Origin: Acinetobacter sp. N54.MGS-139
GTDB lineage: Bacteria; Pseudomonadota; Gammaproteobacteria; Burkholderiales; Burkholderiaceae_F
Assembly (NCBI GenBank): GCA_000980495.1
Contig: LARN01000001.1
Location: 31,197 to 95,196 of the forward strand
Length of the DNA: 64,000 bases
Direction: 5' to 3'
The notes under the pieces are model-generated. The model was not told where the DNA came from and did not search any database. It saw nothing but the letters and a program-made list of their open reading frames with translations. Positions 62,245 to 64,000 of the stretch are shown piece after piece; the first letter of the stretch is position 1, and each line of letters starts with the position of its first letter. The position numbers were made by a program, and so were the translations under genes.

Positions 62245-63591
62245 ATGGAAGAACGTTCCACCGAAACTATTCGCAATGCCTATAAAGGCAACATCAAGCA
62301 TGGAAAGTCGGAGGCGATTGCGCCGAAGTGGATGCTGCAGAGTACCGAAGCGGTGATGCAGTACTATCTGGATCGGGACTTAACGCTTGACCGCTGTGTT
62401 CTTGAGAAGTTTCCGCTTCCGCAGGAAGGCCATAAATATATGCTGTATGCGCATATTCCTTTCTGTAAAACGCTTTGTTCCTATTGCACCTTCCATCGAT
62501 TCCTTTTCAAAGAATACAAGGCCCGCGAATACTTTGTGAATCTGCGCAAAGAGATGGAGGCCGTTCATACCATGGGTTATGACTTTACGTCGATGTACGT
62601 CGGCGGCGGCACGACCACAGTGCTGATGGACGAGTTGGCCAAAACGCTGGAGCTGGCTAAAAAGTTGTTTCCCTCCATCAAGGAAGTCTCTGTCGAAACA
62701 GATCCTCAGATCATGGGGGATCCGCAAATTCACATGCTTGAAGGTCTGGTGGACCGCATGTCGATCGGCGTTCAGAGCTTTGATGACGGCATTCTGAAAA
62801 TGACCGAGCGCGATAAATTCGGAACCGGTCAGGAAGTCTTTGAAAACATTGCAAAAGCGCAGGAACTTTTCCCGATCTGCAACGTCGACATGATCTTCGG
62901 ATTCCGAGGCCAGACCGATGAAATTCTTCAGCGCGATCTGGAGACACTGCTGAAGCTCTCTCCCCGCCAGATTACGACTTATCCGCTGATGGTGACGAGT
63001 CAGACAAAGCGCAGTGTTAAAGACTCTATTGCTGCACCCCACGATGTGATGGCGGGTCAGTACCGCATGATTCTCGACATGCTGACAGAAGAGTACACAC
63101 AGCTTTCCTCTTGGGCATTCGGAAAGTCCAATAATGAAGGCTTTGATGAGTATGTCATTGATAACGATGAATATCTGGGCGTCGGTTCGGGTGCTTTTAG
63201 TTTCTTGGGCGACTCGCTTTACGTCAACACTTTCTCACTTCGCCGCTACAACGAACGCATCGGATCGGGAAATAACGGGGTAGAGAGAAGAAAGGTCTTC
63301 GGCAAACGCAGCATTCTCCAATATCGTCTCCTGCTGCAGCTGTTTGCCGGCCGAATCAGTCGTAAATACTTTAAGGACGTTCACGGTGTTGATCTGGATC
63401 GTGCGTTGTTTAAGGAAGTTCTTGCCTTGAAACTTGCGGGGGCGATTAAAGAGAATCCGGAAGATCATGATCGCTTTATTGTGACCGATAAAGGCAAGCT
63501 GCTCGGCCTCGTGATGATGAAGGATTTCTACTCTGCGATGGATAATATCCGGGCGGAGTTAAGGAAACCACTTAAAGAAGCCGACATGTAG
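62245..63591 (+). CDS. HemW/coproporphyrinogen III oxidase-like radical SAM protein
   Basis: A 448-residue radical SAM enzyme. The cluster motif is C74-KTL-C78-SY-C81 in YAHIPFCKTLCSYCTFHR. The glycine-rich SAM loop is MYVGGGTTTVL, followed by VSVETDPQ, RMSIGVQSFDD and DMIFGFRGQT, all typical of the HemN/HemW group. HemW members have C-x3-C-x2-C-x-F, as here, and bind heme rather than oxidise porphyrinogen. A 60-residue N-terminal extension precedes the core. Function is uncertain: heme chaperone, anaerobic heme use, or another radical reaction. Confidence 0.83.
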   Translation: MEERSTETIRNAYKGNIKHGKSEAIAPKWMLQSTEAVMQYYLDRDLTLDRCVLEKFPLPQEGHKYMLYAHIPFCKTLCSYCTFHRFLFKEYKAREYFVNLRKEMEAVHTMGYDFTSMYVGGGTTTVLMDELAKTLELAKKLFPSIKEVSVETDPQIMGDPQIHMLEGLVDRMSIGVQSFDDGILKMTERDKFGTGQEVFENIAKAQELFPICNVDMIFGFRGQTDEILQRDLETLLKLSPRQITTYPLMVTSQTKRSVKDSIAAPHDVMAGQYRMILDMLTEEYTQLSSWAFGKSNNEGFDEYVIDNDEYLGVGSGAFSFLGDSLYVNTFSLRRYNERIGSGNNGVERRKVFGKRSILQYRLLLQLFAGRISRKYFKDVHGVDLDRALFKEVLALKLAGAIKENPEDHDRFIVTDKGKLLGLVMMKDFYSAMDNIRAELRKPLKEADM

Positions 63592-63604
63592 GAGAAAATT
63601 CACG

Positions 63605-63627
63605 AGCCCCGTATTCACGGGGCTTTT
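63605..63627 (+). terminator. Terminator of the radical SAM gene
   Basis: AGCCCCGT and ACGGGGCT form a perfect 8-bp stem around ATTC and are followed by TTT, a compact intrinsic terminator 14 nt after the stop. Confidence 0.88.
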
Positions 63628-63756
63628 GCTTACAACTGTTTTCATTTGTCCTCATTATTTATGGAAGCTCTGTAAAATGCTTGATTCTTCCCAATGGCCT
63701 TTAGAGACTTAATTTTCAAAGGATCTGGCCGAAATTTTCCATTCAGGAGGAGTTGA

Positions 63757-63900
63757 TTGGGGCCTAATCAATCAATTTCCTCCCCAATAGATACAGTTAT
63801 CCTAGACGAAGCTCACCTTAGTTCGATTTTCGAAGCAATTTCCGATGAACATGTTGGGGAGTGTCTCAAATTTTGTGTCTGCCCTAAATTCATAACTTAG
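63757..63900 (+). pseudogene. Possible 5' gene fragment running into an IS end
   Basis: After a strong ribosome-binding sequence GGAGGAG (63746-63752) a TTG-started frame reads about 33 codons of plausible protein, including DTVILDEAHLSSIFEAISDEH. It then enters the IS-like terminal sequence at about 63857 and stops at 63900. The 47-codon frame is too short to assign. It may be a gene cut by insertion, or coincidence. An imperfect hairpin overlaps the start (GGAGGA/TCCTCC and TTGATT/AATCAA, 63746-63783). Confidence 0.25.
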
Positions 63901-64000
63901 GTTGCTCTTCGGAGGGGCGGTTCGCTTGTGGAACGTAGTGGAACAAGCGAACCGCCCCTCCGGCGCTTTCGCTCATCCCACCATTCTATCCTTGCTTGAA
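63857..64000. mobile_element. Possible insertion-sequence end (IS256-like), continues past window
   Basis: From 63857 the sequence GGAGTGTCTCAAATTTTG followed by TGTCTGCCC resembles terminal inverted repeats of IS256-family elements, which often contain a TTTTGTGTC-type core. No transposase frame is visible in the remaining 115 nt, so the element would have to lie mostly to the right. The family call is from memory of terminal sequences and is tentative. Confidence 0.35.
63911..63961. repeat. 19-bp perfect inverted repeat (strong hairpin)
   Basis: The arms at 63911-63929 and 63943-63961 are exact reverse complements of 19 bp (GGAGGGGCGGTTCGCTTGT on the left), with a 13-nt loop. The loop and arm junction also contain the direct repeat GTGGAAC-GTA-GTGGAAC. 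There is no T-run. It lies 27 nt inside the putative IS end and may be a read-through block of the element. Confidence 0.85.

Overview
The window is a dense stretch of bacterial chromosome with about 66 protein genes, mostly core housekeeping. By eye it is roughly half G+C. I see no tRNA, rRNA or CRISPR array. Gene content and order point to a betaproteobacterium of the order Burkholderiales. The evidence is mreBCD-mrdA-rodA-rlpA divergent from gatCAB, a giant DUF3683 flavoprotein, a cysteine-poor DksA beside a CobW-type GTPase, and metK divergent from a lipid A acyltransferase, dapF and DUF484. A host-associated member of the Sutterellaceae (Sutterella/Parasutterella-like) is my best guess; that is inference, since no marker RNA is present.

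Layout. 1-2.3 kb: Trk potassium uptake (trkA 3' part, trkH). 2.3-6 kb: DUF1840, then a PTS phosphorelay operon (EIIA, HPr, EI) and a UPF0149 protein. 6-8.8 kb, minus strand: xth-rsuA-ampG, each overlapping the next by 4 nt. 9-12.9 kb: pyrE and the tRNA amidotransferase gatCAB. 13-20 kb: the rod-shape module mreB-mreC-mreD-mrdA-rodA-rlpA. 20-23.5 kb: an M20 peptidase with a small coupled gene, a hypothetical gene and ilvA. 23.6-29 kb: the DUF3683 flavin/Fe-S protein, a HIT protein, coaD and rsmD. 29-34.4 kb: ftsY-ppx-ftsE-ftsX-rpoH-trmL. 34.4-39.4 kb: secB and a rhodanese-like protein divergent from gpmA-envC-ctpA. 39.4-43.2 kb: slmA-argB, a copper-chaperone-like gene, dksA and cobW. 43.3-48.6 kb: rlmI, DUF484, dapF, a lipid A acyltransferase and metK. 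48.7-54.3 kb: trpS, folate genes, cca, ttcA, a CBS protein and a PEBP-family protein. 54.4-63.6 kb: ppk2, rsmI, an LpoA-like gene, uup, a proline-rich secreted protein, an acyl-CoA synthetase and a HemW-like radical SAM protein. 63.6-64 kb: what looks like the end of an insertion sequence.

How the genes fit together. Cell-envelope growth and division dominate: the elongasome, RlpA, FtsEX, EnvC, CtpA, SlmA, AmpG, DapF, an LpoA-like protein and a lipid A acyltransferase. Translation accuracy and RNA modification are also well represented (GatCAB, TrpS, Cca, TtcA, TrmL, RsuA, RsmD, RsmI, RlmI). Two polyphosphate genes (ppx, ppk2) and two stress regulators (rpoH, dksA) are present.

The most unusual signals are four. 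FtsE has lost the catalytic glutamate, the switch histidine and the Q-loop glutamine. The metK gene has a promoter followed by a strongly structured leader. The promoter of cobW-dksA carries a dyad over its -10 element. An IS-like end with a 19-bp perfect hairpin lies at the right edge, where it may interrupt a small reading frame. I found no clearly new multi-gene defence or mobile system.
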